From positions 89,894-153,893 of the forward strand of contig JAKALP010000015.1 in the NCBI GenBank assembly GCA_021824175.1: a stretch of 64,000 nucleotides of DNA. The letters are read 5' to 3'. The translations under genes were made by a program, and so were the position numbers. The notes under the pieces were generated by a model. It saw only the letters and a program-made list of their open reading frames with translations, was not told the origin of the DNA and made no database searches. Below are positions 47,439 to 55,897 of this stretch, piece by piece. The DNA comes from Deltaproteobacteria bacterium. Its GTDB lineage: Bacteria; Desulfobacterota; Desulfobacteria; Desulfobacterales; Desulfosarcinaceae. Each line of letters opens with the position of its first letter. The first letter of the stretch is position 1.

Positions 47439-47873
47439 TCAATCCGGCCAAAGATGAATGTGGGTTAACTTAAGCTCAACATAAGGGTAGGGTGAGGGGG
47501 GCTCTTTAGTCGCCGAACTGCCCATCAATTCTCCGGCCACGGTAATTTTGCGGTCTTTGCTGTACTTGCGCGGATCAAGCGATCCATTATACTTAAGGAT
47601 GAGGATGCCTTGGGAAAGGTCTCTTGTTTTTGGTCTCTGATCAGCGTCTAAAGGCGCTTGCATGGCGACCAGGCGCGTTTCATCTTTATGATTTTGGACC
47701 TCCAATACATATCCGCCCAAAATCAATGTGTCGCCGATATATTGGTGCGCCTGTTGAACGAGCACCGGAAAAGGCATGGCTGGCAAGGCCTTCTTTGTAA
47801 TGGCAGCGGGAATGGCGGAGCATCCCACCGCCAAGAAGCTTAAAAAAGCCAGTATTCCAAATGATCTTCTCAA
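47439..47873 (-). CDS. Slp family outer-membrane lipoprotein
   Basis: A 144-aa lipoprotein. The lipobox is LAVGC, preceded by a hydrophobic LAFLSFLAVG. The mature part carries the Slp family pattern: QYIGDTLILGGYVLEVQN, VAMQAPLDADQRP, and GSLDPRKYSKDRKITVAGEL, ending VELKLTHIHLWPD. I start at a TTG (47873) because AAAGGA sits nine bases upstream and the signal peptide follows directly; a longer frame from 47975 lacks both. In enterics Slp is induced on starvation or acid stress; here the role is unknown. Confidence 0.78.
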   Translation of the reverse strand: MRRSFGILAFLSFLAVGCSAIPAAITKKALPAMPFPVLVQQAHQYIGDTLILGGYVLEVQNHKDETRLVAMQAPLDADQRPKTRDLSQGILILKYNGSLDPRKYSKDRKITVAGELMGSSATKEPPSPYPYVELKLTHIHLWPD

Positions 47874-48052
47874 CGCTGCTAATCCTTTTGCGATGGCCAG
47901 TATCTTCGTCTGCCTTGCTAATTTGTGGGTATAAAGCAATCGAATCCAATTCACAGAAAACAGGGCCGCATCCATTCAGACACGGCCCTGTTCTGTTTGT
48001 CGCTCAAGAATATTCTTCGGTTATCATCCTTTATGATTCGTCGCCATTACTT

Positions 48053-49027
48053 CTAAGGTGCCGAGAAGAAATTGTTCATCAACTGCGCCACTTCCACCGG
48101 CTTTTCTTCCTGCACGAAATGAGCAGCTGGAAGCTGGGCCACTTGAATTGAATCGAACCATGTTTCAATGCCGGTCAAGTATTGCGGAATAACCACGGTG
48201 TCCTGATTCCCATAGATAAAAAGCGTGGGCATGGTGAACTTGCGAGGCGTTCCATCCACATAGCCCGCAAAGAGCAGAAATAGATTATACCAACGCTGTC
48301 CGTCCGCGGCCATGGCCCGGTAGTAGGAGGCGCCGGTGAAGGGGGTATCCTTAGTCTTGTAAGCTTTAATGTATTTGTCAATGTGTTCCTGCGGTACAGG
48401 GCGGTTAATGAAGAATTGAGAGATCCAGGCCTCTTCATTATGAGGAATCATTTCTTCGGCCAGGTTGTTGGGTCGTTGCTGAAAATACTGGTACCAGTAA
48501 GAAGTGGCGCCCTGGCTGTAGAGCACATCCCTTGCAGCCAGATTGTTCAGCAAATTGACGATGATGTGGATATTCATGATAACCATGCGGTTGACGCGCT
48601 GGGGAATGGCAATGGCCACTTCCTGGGCTACAACACCGCCCCAATCGTGACCGACCAGATTGAACCTATCGATGCCGAGCGCATTGATGAGCTCTACAAT
48701 ATCCTGGGCCAATGCCTGTTTTAGATAGAGGTTGGCGTCCAGGGTGCGTTCGCTGTCGCCCAATCCCCGCAAGTCTGGCGCGATGATGCGCAAGGAGGGG
48801 TCCATGTTGGCGGCCACGTCGCCCCAGCAATAGGAACTTTCAGGCCATCCATGTAGCATGATCACAGGAAAGCCGGTCGGGTTGCCACCTTCTCGGTATG
48901 CGAATTCGCCGCGTGATGTGGTTATCTCTTTGAGGACCAGGCCGCCATGGCTCGCGCTAACGCAGGGGGCAACCATCAGGGTCAGCATAATTATGGACAA
49001 GGTCAACTGTACAAGCCTCTTTTTCAT
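48053..49027 (-). CDS. Exported alpha/beta hydrolase, epoxide-hydrolase-like
   Basis: A 324-aa hydrolase with a signal peptide (LTLSIIMLTLMVAPCVSA). The catalytic pattern is oxyanion HGWPESSYCW, nucleophile Asp in NLVGHDWGG, and His in LPAAHFVQEE; APDLRGLGDSE is typical. The Asp nucleophile followed by Trp places it with epoxide hydrolases and haloalkane dehalogenases rather than esterases. Export to the periplasm is unusual for this group. Shine-Dalgarno AGGAGC is upstream of 49027. Confidence 0.87.
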   Translation of the reverse strand: MKKRLVQLTLSIIMLTLMVAPCVSASHGGLVLKEITTSRGEFAYREGGNPTGFPVIMLHGWPESSYCWGDVAANMDPSLRIIAPDLRGLGDSERTLDANLYLKQALAQDIVELINALGIDRFNLVGHDWGGVVAQEVAIAIPQRVNRMVIMNIHIIVNLLNNLAARDVLYSQGATSYWYQYFQQRPNNLAEEMIPHNEEAWISQFFINRPVPQEHIDKYIKAYKTKDTPFTGASYYRAMAADGQRWYNLFLLFAGYVDGTPRKFTMPTLFIYGNQDTVVIPQYLTGIETWFDSIQVAQLPAAHFVQEEKPVEVAQLMNNFFSAP

Positions 49028-49697
49028 ATTGCTTAGCTCCTTTTTGAAAAGTCATGGTCTTGAAGGGTAGACAAACCTTTACTTTAAAAGTAACAAATTC
49101 TTCTTTATCCCTCCTTTCATTCAAAGTGAAATTCACAAAAGGCCGCCCCTCTTTTTGGAGTGCGCCATTGATGCTTGTGGGATTAAAAGCAGATTCGCAG
49201 GCCCGGGCGGCCATAGGATTCAAACAGGCATTGATGCTCGCTTGGGGTGTGTGAAGATCCTTTTCTATGGCTTGGCATATGGAAGACAAATCGAGGCGTT
49301 GATGGGTGTACTGGCCAGGGATCAAATAACCAAGCCCGGTTATACGGGCTTGTCGCTTAACGGGTGTAATTGCAAACTTTACCCTTTTATTCCAGGCAGT
49401 ACCGAGCCGTTCCAGCACAAGAATCTCCGCTCAAGTCAAGTTCGCTCTGATGGTGGCAAGTGAGCCGAATATCCGAGTTCAGCAAAGAACAGGCCACATA
49501 TTACTTTTCCTGATTTTGTTTCAGCACCAGTCCAATCCATCAGGACTGGCGCAGTTTTTTGATGCCCTTATCGTCTATTTGCAGGTGTGGTGGATGCTGT
49601 TGCGGGTGTGGTTTGTCGCATTAAGAGGCGCCCCACTTTGGGGCATGTCTCGACAGCTCCATTAATGATACAGAGGGCGGGTTACATGACCCTTATT
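49028..49697. other. Gene-free spacer with an orphan plus-strand terminator
   Basis: 670 bp without a supported gene between two minus-strand hydrolase genes. Short plus-strand frames exist before the terminator at 49525 but none has good coding signs. See the terminator entry. Confidence 0.5.
49525..49560 (+). terminator. Orphan rho-independent terminator on the plus strand
   Basis: CCAGTCC (49527-49533) pairs with GGACTGG (49543-49549), extendable by a GC pair beyond one mismatch, followed by CGCAG and six T (49555-49560). Both neighbouring genes are on the minus strand, so this would end a plus-strand transcript starting in the spacer, possibly an unannotated RNA. Confidence 0.6.
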
Positions 49698-50615
49698 TCA
49701 CGTCTGCGAGTGGAAGCGCTGCATGAAATCCACAACCACTTCGGCGAGCGCCTCACCCTGATCTTCCTGCAGGAAATGGCCGCCCCCCTTGATGGTGGTG
49801 TGCGGGCAGCCACTGGCGCCGGGTACCAGCTTCTGGAACGCTTTATCCCCGCCGCGGGTGATCGGGTCGCTGTCGCTGAAAGCGGTCAGAAAGGGTTTCG
49901 TGAATTTTGAAAGCACCTGCCAGGCATTGCGATTGGCTTTGGCGGCCGGATCGTCGGGCGTGATGGGCACCAGAGCCGGGAAGATGCGGGCACCGGCTTT
50001 GTAGGTATCGTCGGGGAAAGGCGCATCGTAGGCCGCAATCACTGCATCGGGCAGCGGCTGGGCGCACCCGCCTTTGATGATGCCGCCCACATGAAATTGG
50101 GGAGTGGTCTGGGAGTACTCGCGCCAGGCCAGAAAGGCATCCGACATGCGATGCTCGCCCGTGGGCAAACCGGTATTGGCGACCACCACCCGGGCAAAGC
50201 GTTCCGGCTGATCCGCCACCAGGCGCAATCCGATCAAACCACCCCAGTCCTGGCACACCAGGGTTACATGGGTCAGGTCCAATTGGTTGATGACGGCCCG
50301 CATCCAATCCACATGCCGCTGGTAGGTGTAGTCACTTTGCCGCGTGGGCTTGTCCGAGCGTCCGAACCCGATCAGATCCGGTGCGACGGCTCGGAATCCC
50401 GCGCGGACCAAGACCGGTATCATTTTGCGATAGAGATAGCACCAGCTCGGCTCGCCGTGCATCAGCAGGACCGGCGTGGCATGCCTGGGTCCTTCATCGA
50501 GATAGTGCGCCCGCAGCGAGCCCCCTTCGCCGTCCGGGAGCTGCAGATAATTGGGTTTGAAATTGAATTCGGGAAGATTTTCAAAATGTCGATCCGGCGT
50601 TCGCAATATCTCCAT
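49698..50615 (-). CDS. Haloalkane dehalogenase-like alpha/beta hydrolase
   Basis: A 305-aa cytoplasmic hydrolase. Family marks of haloalkane dehalogenases: LLMHGEPSWCYLYRKM (oxyanion HGEP), APDLIGFGRSDKP, nucleophile Asp with halide-binding Trp in LVCQDWGGLIGLR, and GGGHFLQED with the catalytic His. The start MEILRTPDRHFENLP is also typical of this subfamily. It would remove halide from alkyl halides, though some members have other substrates. Start has AGGAGG. It is divergent from a MarR regulator gene, which is likely to control it from the palindrome at 50735. Confidence 0.88.
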   Translation of the reverse strand: MEILRTPDRHFENLPEFNFKPNYLQLPDGEGGSLRAHYLDEGPRHATPVLLMHGEPSWCYLYRKMIPVLVRAGFRAVAPDLIGFGRSDKPTRQSDYTYQRHVDWMRAVINQLDLTHVTLVCQDWGGLIGLRLVADQPERFARVVVANTGLPTGEHRMSDAFLAWREYSQTTPQFHVGGIIKGGCAQPLPDAVIAAYDAPFPDDTYKAGARIFPALVPITPDDPAAKANRNAWQVLSKFTKPFLTAFSDSDPITRGGDKAFQKLVPGASGCPHTTIKGGGHFLQEDQGEALAEVVVDFMQRFHSQT

Positions 50616-50734
50616 CTGGCACCTCCTTTGATTGACGCGGTTTTCGCCTCCAGGTCTGCCCCAATTACAGGGGCGTCCAATCTCAAATTATACTTGACTC
50701 CATATCATCCACTATTTTAGTTTGCCCACAAATT

Positions 50735-50748
50735 ATTCGTATACAAAT
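50735..50748. promoter_or_regulatory. Probable MarR operator
   Basis: ATTCGTATACAAAT is a palindrome but for one position pair (reverse complement ATTTGTATACGAAT). It lies 15 bp before the marR-like start in the divergent promoter region (50616-50762), the usual place and form for MarR autoregulation. The GTATAC centre is typical. Confidence 0.6.
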
Positions 50749-50762
50749 ATTTTGGAGCGGCC

Positions 50763-51194
50763 ATGCCCCTCAAGGTTGATGATTGCATCTTTTTCATGCT
50801 GGCCAGGGCCAGCCAGGCCGGCACCCGCTTTTGGGCCAACTGCTTATCGGACATGGGGATCACGGCGGTCCAGGCCATGGTGCTCAACTTTCTGGGAGAC
50901 CAGGATTCCGTCACTTCCAAAGAGTTGAGCGAGCGCACCGGCTTGGACGGCGCCACCTTGACCGGTGTTCTGGATCGTCTGAAGAATTCCGGGTTGATCC
51001 AAAGGCAACGCCACCCCAGGGACCGGCGCGCCATCCACATTTGTTTGACCGGCGACGGGCGCGAAATGGTCCCGCGCATCCAGGAACGACTGAATGAGGC
51101 CAACCGGCAATTTCTGGCGGTGCTCGACGATGGAGAGCAGACGGTCTTACGCCAAATGCTGCGCGCCATTCGAAGCAGCCCCAATGTGCAGTAA
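50763..51194 (+). CDS. MarR family transcriptional regulator
   Basis: A winged-helix regulator of 143 aa. The recognition region reads TSKELSERTGLDGATLTGVLDRLKNSGLIQRQRHPRDRRAIHICLT, the standard MarR helix-turn-helix and wing with the DRR tip. N-terminal and C-terminal helices form the dimer. GGAG precedes it. It probably represses itself and the divergent dehalogenase-like gene through the palindrome upstream, and may release on a small aromatic or halogenated ligand (inference). A QueG-like gene follows 28 bp on. Confidence 0.93.
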   Translation: MPLKVDDCIFFMLARASQAGTRFWANCLSDMGITAVQAMVLNFLGDQDSVTSKELSERTGLDGATLTGVLDRLKNSGLIQRQRHPRDRRAIHICLTGDGREMVPRIQERLNEANRQFLAVLDDGEQTVLRQMLRAIRSSPNVQ

Positions 51195-51222
51195 ACCCGG
51201 AGCAGGAAAGGAAGTGTCCGTG

Positions 51223-51963
51223 ATGCGGAATGAATTGAAGACAATTATTGCCCGTCATCTGGAGGCTCACGTATCGGCGGTCGGCTTTGCGCCGGTAGAG
51301 CGTTTCGCCGAGGCTCCCGAGGCCCATCATCCGGCCACGGTTTGCAAGGACGCCCAAACGGTCATTGTCTTCGGCATCGAGGTGCCGCGGGGCGTGCTCT
51401 CTTCGCCGGCTTACAACCTCTACGCCCTGCACCGCGCCTACCACACTGTCTACCGTCGGCTGGACGAAATCAGCCTGGAACTCTGCAATCTCATCGAGTC
51501 CCAGGGGCGTCACAGCGCCGTGATGATCCCCAGTTATGCCCCCATGGTTTTTCACGGGGCCGAGCCATGGGGGCTCATTTCCCTCAAGCACGCCGCGGTG
51601 CAGGCCGGCTTGGGTGCCTTTGGCCGCAGCGGGCAGATGTATCATCCCACCTTCGGGTCCCGGCTGCGATTGGCGGCCGTGGTGACTGACGCGGCGCTGC
51701 CCGGCGATGCGCTGATCGACGCCGACCCCTGCCCCAAGAAATGCCGGGCCTGCCTGCAAAGTTGCCCGACCGGCGCTTTTACGGCCGAGGGTCGCTTCGA
51801 GAAGATGAAGTGCCTGGGCCACACCATCAAACACGCCATCTATCCCCTGGCACTCAAGGACGCCAATAGCCTGAAGCACATTGAACGGGTGATCAACACC
51901 GCCGGTTATGACTACTGGCTGGCGTGCGATGAATGTCTGAAGGTTTGCCCGGAAAATCGGTAG
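51223..51963 (+). CDS. QueG-like (epoxyqueuosine reductase-related) iron-sulfur protein
   Basis: A 246-aa protein with the C-terminal ferredoxin-like part of the QueG/reductive-dehalogenase-type family: PCPKKCRACLQSCPTGAF gives one [4Fe-4S] site with CP pairs, and CDECLKVCP near the very end the second, apparently complete but with the chain ending just after it. The N-terminal half (VIVFGIEVPRGVL, HGAEPWGLISLKHAAVQAGLGAFGRSG) matches the corrinoid-binding part of QueG-like proteins. It is shorter than QueG proper, lacking its C-terminal extension. The ATG at 51223 is chosen over GTGs at 51214 and 51220. Probably co-transcribed with marR. Confidence 0.82.
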   Translation: MRNELKTIIARHLEAHVSAVGFAPVERFAEAPEAHHPATVCKDAQTVIVFGIEVPRGVLSSPAYNLYALHRAYHTVYRRLDEISLELCNLIESQGRHSAVMIPSYAPMVFHGAEPWGLISLKHAAVQAGLGAFGRSGQMYHPTFGSRLRLAAVVTDAALPGDALIDADPCPKKCRACLQSCPTGAFTAEGRFEKMKCLGHTIKHAIYPLALKDANSLKHIERVINTAGYDYWLACDECLKVCPENR

Positions 51964-52058
51964 CACGGTTGCGGTGGGCTTCGCGGGGATGACACTAACA
52001 ACCGCTATACTACTTTTTACGACTTCACCAAAATTGTGGGAAGTATTCTTCCGACGGA

Positions 52059-52970
52059 TCATAACCCGCCAAACGCCATCACCACACGGTTCACCAAGGC
52101 CCAGATGGCATCGGCCGGCAGAACCGATTCGATGGGGCGGTCGAAAAGTACTTGTACGCGGGGCTTGAACTCTTCATCGCCGGCCCACAAGAGGAAGTAA
52201 AGCGGCACCCGGGGGAAGGGTAGTAATTGGAAAGCGGCATCGGCCATGGCCACCGGCTTTCCATCAAGAGCCTGGCACGCCTTTTTAAAGCCCTCCACAT
52301 CCTGGCCGAAGCGGTTGAGCAGCGGGTCGGTGCGGAACAGATGCGGCCCGCTGAAGAAGTGGCCCTCCTTGAGTTCTTTGGCAGCGACAATGTCCTGGCC
52401 CATGGGGTAGATCTGCTGGATGTTCTTCAGGTAGAGCACGGTGGCCAGGGTCAGCAAGGGGTCTTTGCGCGGCTGCCATGTTCCGGAGTCATCTTGCCGC
52501 AGCAATGTGCGGCCGGTCAGATCGATGCGAATCTCTTCTCTTAGAAACCGAAACTGAAGCAAACCGGGTTGGATCAGCTCAAAGAAGGTCAGATTGCGCA
52601 CCTGCTCGGGATCGCGGGCCGCGGCCGCCTCCCAATAGAGGCTGTCCACCTCCAGATGGGACCCATCCGGCGCATAGGCCGGCGGTGTGTCATGCTTGCG
52701 TCGTTGTTGCATGGATAGAAATGCCTCGCTGAATGGATATGGGCCATTGTTGAAATTGGGGCAGGGGAAATCGCGGCAATCGGCCATGCAGTACCCGATG
52801 TGGTTGAGCCGGGCGCAGGCCAGGATCGGGCAGGGCGCACCCAGAATGCGCGCTTGGGCCGCGGCCTTGGCCGCGCCGGCTTCGCTGGTGCCGGGGCCGC
52901 AGGTGGAGCAGAGCCCCTTCAGATGGAGTCCGCACACATCGCAATGGATACCGCAGGCCCCGGTCGGCAC
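52059..52970 (-). CDS. DUF3786 domain protein with N-terminal cysteine cluster
   Basis: A 303-aa protein. The N-terminal 75 residues hold many cysteines (CGIHCDVCGLHLKGLCSTCGPG, then CPILACARLNHIGYCMADCRDFPC), suited to a metal or Fe-S cluster. The rest is a DUF3786-type domain with ADAAFQLLPFPRVPLYFLLWAGDEEFKP. Function unknown; the family is typical of anaerobes with corrinoid or C1 metabolism. It begins nine bases after the thiolase stop, so it is the second gene of an operon. Confidence 0.82.
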   Translation of the reverse strand: MPTGACGIHCDVCGLHLKGLCSTCGPGTSEAGAAKAAAQARILGAPCPILACARLNHIGYCMADCRDFPCPNFNNGPYPFSEAFLSMQQRRKHDTPPAYAPDGSHLEVDSLYWEAAAARDPEQVRNLTFFELIQPGLLQFRFLREEIRIDLTGRTLLRQDDSGTWQPRKDPLLTLATVLYLKNIQQIYPMGQDIVAAKELKEGHFFSGPHLFRTDPLLNRFGQDVEGFKKACQALDGKPVAMADAAFQLLPFPRVPLYFLLWAGDEEFKPRVQVLFDRPIESVLPADAIWALVNRVVMAFGGL

Positions 52971-52979
52971 GATGCACTC

Positions 52980-54233
52980 CTATTGCAGTATTTCCAAGGC
53001 GCACGCCATGGAGACGCCACCACCACCGCACAAAGTGGCCAGGCCCAGGCTCTTGCCGTTGCGGCGCAGCGCATGGATCAACGTGACCATGATGCGGCAG
53101 CCGGTGGCGCCCACGGGATGACCCAGGCCAATGCCCGAACCATTGATGTTGACGATCTCGCGTTTGAGGCCCAGTTCGCGCTCGCAGCCGATATACTGGG
53201 CCGCGAAGGCCTCATTGACTTCAATCAGTTCGAAGTCGGCGATTTTAAAGCCGCTGTTTTTCATCAGGTTGCGCACGGCCGGCACCGGCGAAAGACCCAT
53301 AACCGATGGGTGGCACGCCCCGCGGCCCGTGGCCCGGATACGCGCCAGAGGTTTCAGGTTCAAGGCCTTGGCGCGCTCAGCCGATATGATCACCATGGCG
53401 GCCGCGCCATCGTTAATGCCGCTGCTGTTGCCGGCCGTCACCTTGCCGCCCTCGGGGATAAAGGCCGCCGGCAGCTTTTGCAGATCGGCCATGGTCAAGC
53501 CCGGCCGGAAATGTTCATCCTTGTCGAAAATCAAAGGGGCCTTTTTCTTCTGGGGGATCTCAAAAGGCACAATCTCTTCCTTAAAAAGCCCCTCGCGGGT
53601 GGCGCGTTCCACATTGTTGTGGCTGCGCAGGGCCACCTCGTCCATCTCCTGGCGGGAGATGTCCAAATGCTGGGCCACGAATTCGGCCGTGTGGCCCATG
53701 ATGTATGGCTTGCCCTTGAAGAGCTTCAAGGGCGCCTGGGTGGCATCCACCGGACCGGTCTCGGGATGGGGATCAATGTGCGAGCCGCAGTGAAGCCGCT
53801 GAATCAAGGCGTCCACAAAGACCTGGTCCTGCAAGCGGCAGCCCCAGCGCGCCTTGGGCACCTGGTAGGCCACGCCCGACATGTGCTCCACGCCGCCGGC
53901 CAGAATCACATCCGCCATACCGGCCTGGATCATGGCCATGCCAGAGAGCACGGCCTCCATGCCCGAGATGCAGACCCGGTTGATGGTGGCGGCCGTGACC
54001 CCTTCGGGAATGCCGGCCAGCAGGGCCGCCACCCGGGTCACATTCAAGGCATCGGCCGGCTCCATGCAGCAGCCGAAGCGCACATCATCGATGATGGCTG
54101 GGTCGATGCCCGCCCGTTGCACGGCGGCTTTCATGATCGCGGCGCCGATATGGGCCGCATGGCTATCGCGCAACGTGCCGCCAAAGGCACCGATGGCCGT
54201 CCGGCAACCTGAGACAATTACTACATCCTTCAT
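52980..54233 (-). CDS. Acetyl-CoA C-acyltransferase (thiolase)
   Basis: Thiolase of 417 aa cleaving 3-ketoacyl-CoA or condensing acetyl-CoA. The active Cys lies in NRVCISGMEAV near residue 89, the other catalytic pair in NEAFAAQYIG (His replaced region reads EAFAAQ), NGSGIGLGHPVGATGCR (catalytic His) and CGGGGVSMACALEI (catalytic Cys). The start at 54233 (MKDVVIVSGCRT) has AGGAG at good spacing; an in-frame start at 54272 is not supported. It precedes the DUF3786 gene in a two-gene operon, divergent from the GAF-kinase operon. Confidence 0.94.
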   Translation of the reverse strand: MKDVVIVSGCRTAIGAFGGTLRDSHAAHIGAAIMKAAVQRAGIDPAIIDDVRFGCCMEPADALNVTRVAALLAGIPEGVTAATINRVCISGMEAVLSGMAMIQAGMADVILAGGVEHMSGVAYQVPKARWGCRLQDQVFVDALIQRLHCGSHIDPHPETGPVDATQAPLKLFKGKPYIMGHTAEFVAQHLDISRQEMDEVALRSHNNVERATREGLFKEEIVPFEIPQKKKAPLIFDKDEHFRPGLTMADLQKLPAAFIPEGGKVTAGNSSGINDGAAAMVIISAERAKALNLKPLARIRATGRGACHPSVMGLSPVPAVRNLMKNSGFKIADFELIEVNEAFAAQYIGCERELGLKREIVNINGSGIGLGHPVGATGCRIMVTLIHALRRNGKSLGLATLCGGGGVSMACALEILQ

Positions 54234-54383
54234 GGTTTCTCCTGAAAATATTTTTGACATTAATTCAAACACTCCACTAAACTATTTTGTAGATTCCACA
54301 ATGGAATCTCACCAGCTTCGCCTTGGTGGACAATCTCAGAAAACGTAACATCCCCCTTACCCATATACAAGAGGTGAATTGCC

Positions 54384-54950
54384 ATGCCTGACGACCCCCA
54401 AAGAAGATTCAATCTCAAGGAGTTTAAGGCCATCAGCCGCGCCATCTCCACCTATGAGGACCTGAATATCTTGATCAGCCATTTCGTAGAGGGAGTTTCG
54501 CGTGCCTTTAAGGTCAAAGGGGCCAGCATGCTGCTTTATGATGAGGTAGAAAAGCAGTTGTTCCGGGTCAGCAGTTTCGGCATCAGCGATCAATACCTGA
54601 ATAAGGGCCCCGTGTTTCTCAATGTGCGTGACGATTCCTTCAGCAAGGGCGAGCCGGTCTTCGTGCAGGATCTGCAAAATGATCCCAGGGTGCAGTATCC
54701 CGAGGCCGCCAAGGCCGAGAACATCCGCGCCATGCTCTCCTTTCCCATCAAAAGCCGGGCCCACGTGGTGGGGCTGTTGCGTATCTACCACAGCGAATCC
54801 ATTGCGCTGAATCAAGACGATGTGGACTCCATCGTGGCGCTCTCCATGCACTTGGGGCTGGTGATCGAACTCAACGGGCTTCAGAACTTTATGCAGATGC
54901 TGTGCGGCGCCATGGCTAGCCTGCCGCCGCGTATGCGCAAAGGCATTTGA
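54384..54950 (+). CDS. GAF domain signalling protein
   Basis: A 188-aa protein made of one GAF domain (about residues 15-160): a helix FKAISRAISTYEDLNILISHF, the core SRAFKVKGASMLLYDEVEKQLFRVSSFGIS, PVFVQDLQNDPRVQYPEAAKAENIRAMLSFPI and DVDSIVALSMHLGLVIEL. No output domain is attached. The stop codon TGA overlaps the ATG of the next gene (TGATG), so both are translated together. It probably senses a ligand and acts through the kinase-like protein that follows. Start has AAGAGGTG. Confidence 0.88.
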   Translation: MPDDPQRRFNLKEFKAISRAISTYEDLNILISHFVEGVSRAFKVKGASMLLYDEVEKQLFRVSSFGISDQYLNKGPVFLNVRDDSFSKGEPVFVQDLQNDPRVQYPEAAKAENIRAMLSFPIKSRAHVVGLLRIYHSESIALNQDDVDSIVALSMHLGLVIELNGLQNFMQMLCGAMASLPPRMRKGI

Positions 54951-55858
54951 TGGAGCCGACCGGCCGCATATTCACCGACACCAGCGACTTTACCGCCATC
55001 GGACCCGGCGATGAGATTCGTTTGGACGACCGGCGTTTCCTTGTGACGGGCGATGAGCGGGAGTACCGCTTCGGCATTGAGGACCCCAAGTTCTGGGTTA
55101 AAAAAGTCATCGACTTGCAGACCCAGGAGCGCAAACTCCTCAAGCTGTGCCACAAGGAAACGTTCGCCACCAATCTGGGCGGCGTGCAGGTGCGTTGTTT
55201 CCGCGATCCGGCCAAGGAGAGCGAAATTTTGAAGCTGGTCAAGAACCATAAGTCTTTCATGCAAGGCATCACCTATCTGGACAGCGGCGGCAATCCGGTG
55301 AGGGTGCTGGATATTGTGCGCGGGATCAACTTCCTGATCTATGTGGATCAGATCAAATTGAGTCATGAAATTTACTTCTGGAATTTATTGCCGGACATCC
55401 TTAACCATATCATTGGCACCATCGAGGCCATTGGTTATCTGCATGCCCACGGCTTCCGGCACGGCGATATTCGCAATGATCACGTGATTGTTGCCCACCA
55501 CAGTGGGCAGTATGTATGGATCGATTTTGATTATGACTTCGAGCTGGCCGAAAACCCCTTTGGACTGGATATCTTCGGTCTGGGCAACCTGCTGATCTAC
55601 TCCATCGGCAAGGGTTTTCACGAATACTACATGATCAAGAACGATACTTACACCTACAATAATTTGAGCGAACAGCTGACCACGCAGGATTTTTCCATCC
55701 TGCATGCGGCGCGACTGGTGAATTTGCGAAAGCTTTATCCCTATATTCCCCCTATGCTGAATAACATCTTGATGCATTTCTCCAAAGGCGCGCCGCTCTT
55801 CTATGAAAACACCCAGGAGATTGTGGAAGATTTGAAAGGGTATCTTGAATCGGTATAA
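54950..55858 (+). CDS. Protein kinase-like fold protein
   Basis: A 302-aa protein with an atypical eukaryotic-like protein kinase fold. The catalytic loop reads HGFRHGDIRNDHVIV near residues 165-180 (HxD as HGD, then N) and the metal-binding DFG equivalent is WIDFDYDFE near 190. The N-terminal lobe is reduced: EYRFGIEDPKFWVKKVIDLQTQERKLLKLC, with the conserved Lys not clearly in a VAIK context. It may be a true kinase or a kinase-like regulator. It is translationally coupled to the GAF gene and followed after 39 bp by a USP gene. Confidence 0.82.
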   Translation: MEPTGRIFTDTSDFTAIGPGDEIRLDDRRFLVTGDEREYRFGIEDPKFWVKKVIDLQTQERKLLKLCHKETFATNLGGVQVRCFRDPAKESEILKLVKNHKSFMQGITYLDSGGNPVRVLDIVRGINFLIYVDQIKLSHEIYFWNLLPDILNHIIGTIEAIGYLHAHGFRHGDIRNDHVIVAHHSGQYVWIDFDYDFELAENPFGLDIFGLGNLLIYSIGKGFHEYYMIKNDTYTYNNLSEQLTTQDFSILHAARLVNLRKLYPYIPPMLNNILMHFSKGAPLFYENTQEIVEDLKGYLESV

Positions 55859-55897
55859 CTACGTTTCCCCACCCCATTTCTCAAAGGGAGGTCTGAC

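Noticed and set aside
48957..49418. 153-codon minus-strand frame upstream of the exported hydrolase
   Set aside because: It overlaps the signal peptide of the hydrolase in another frame and lacks a ribosome site; no recognisable family.
52800..54212. 470-codon open frame on the plus strand
   Set aside because: Antisense to thiolase and DUF3786; no family pattern and no start signal.
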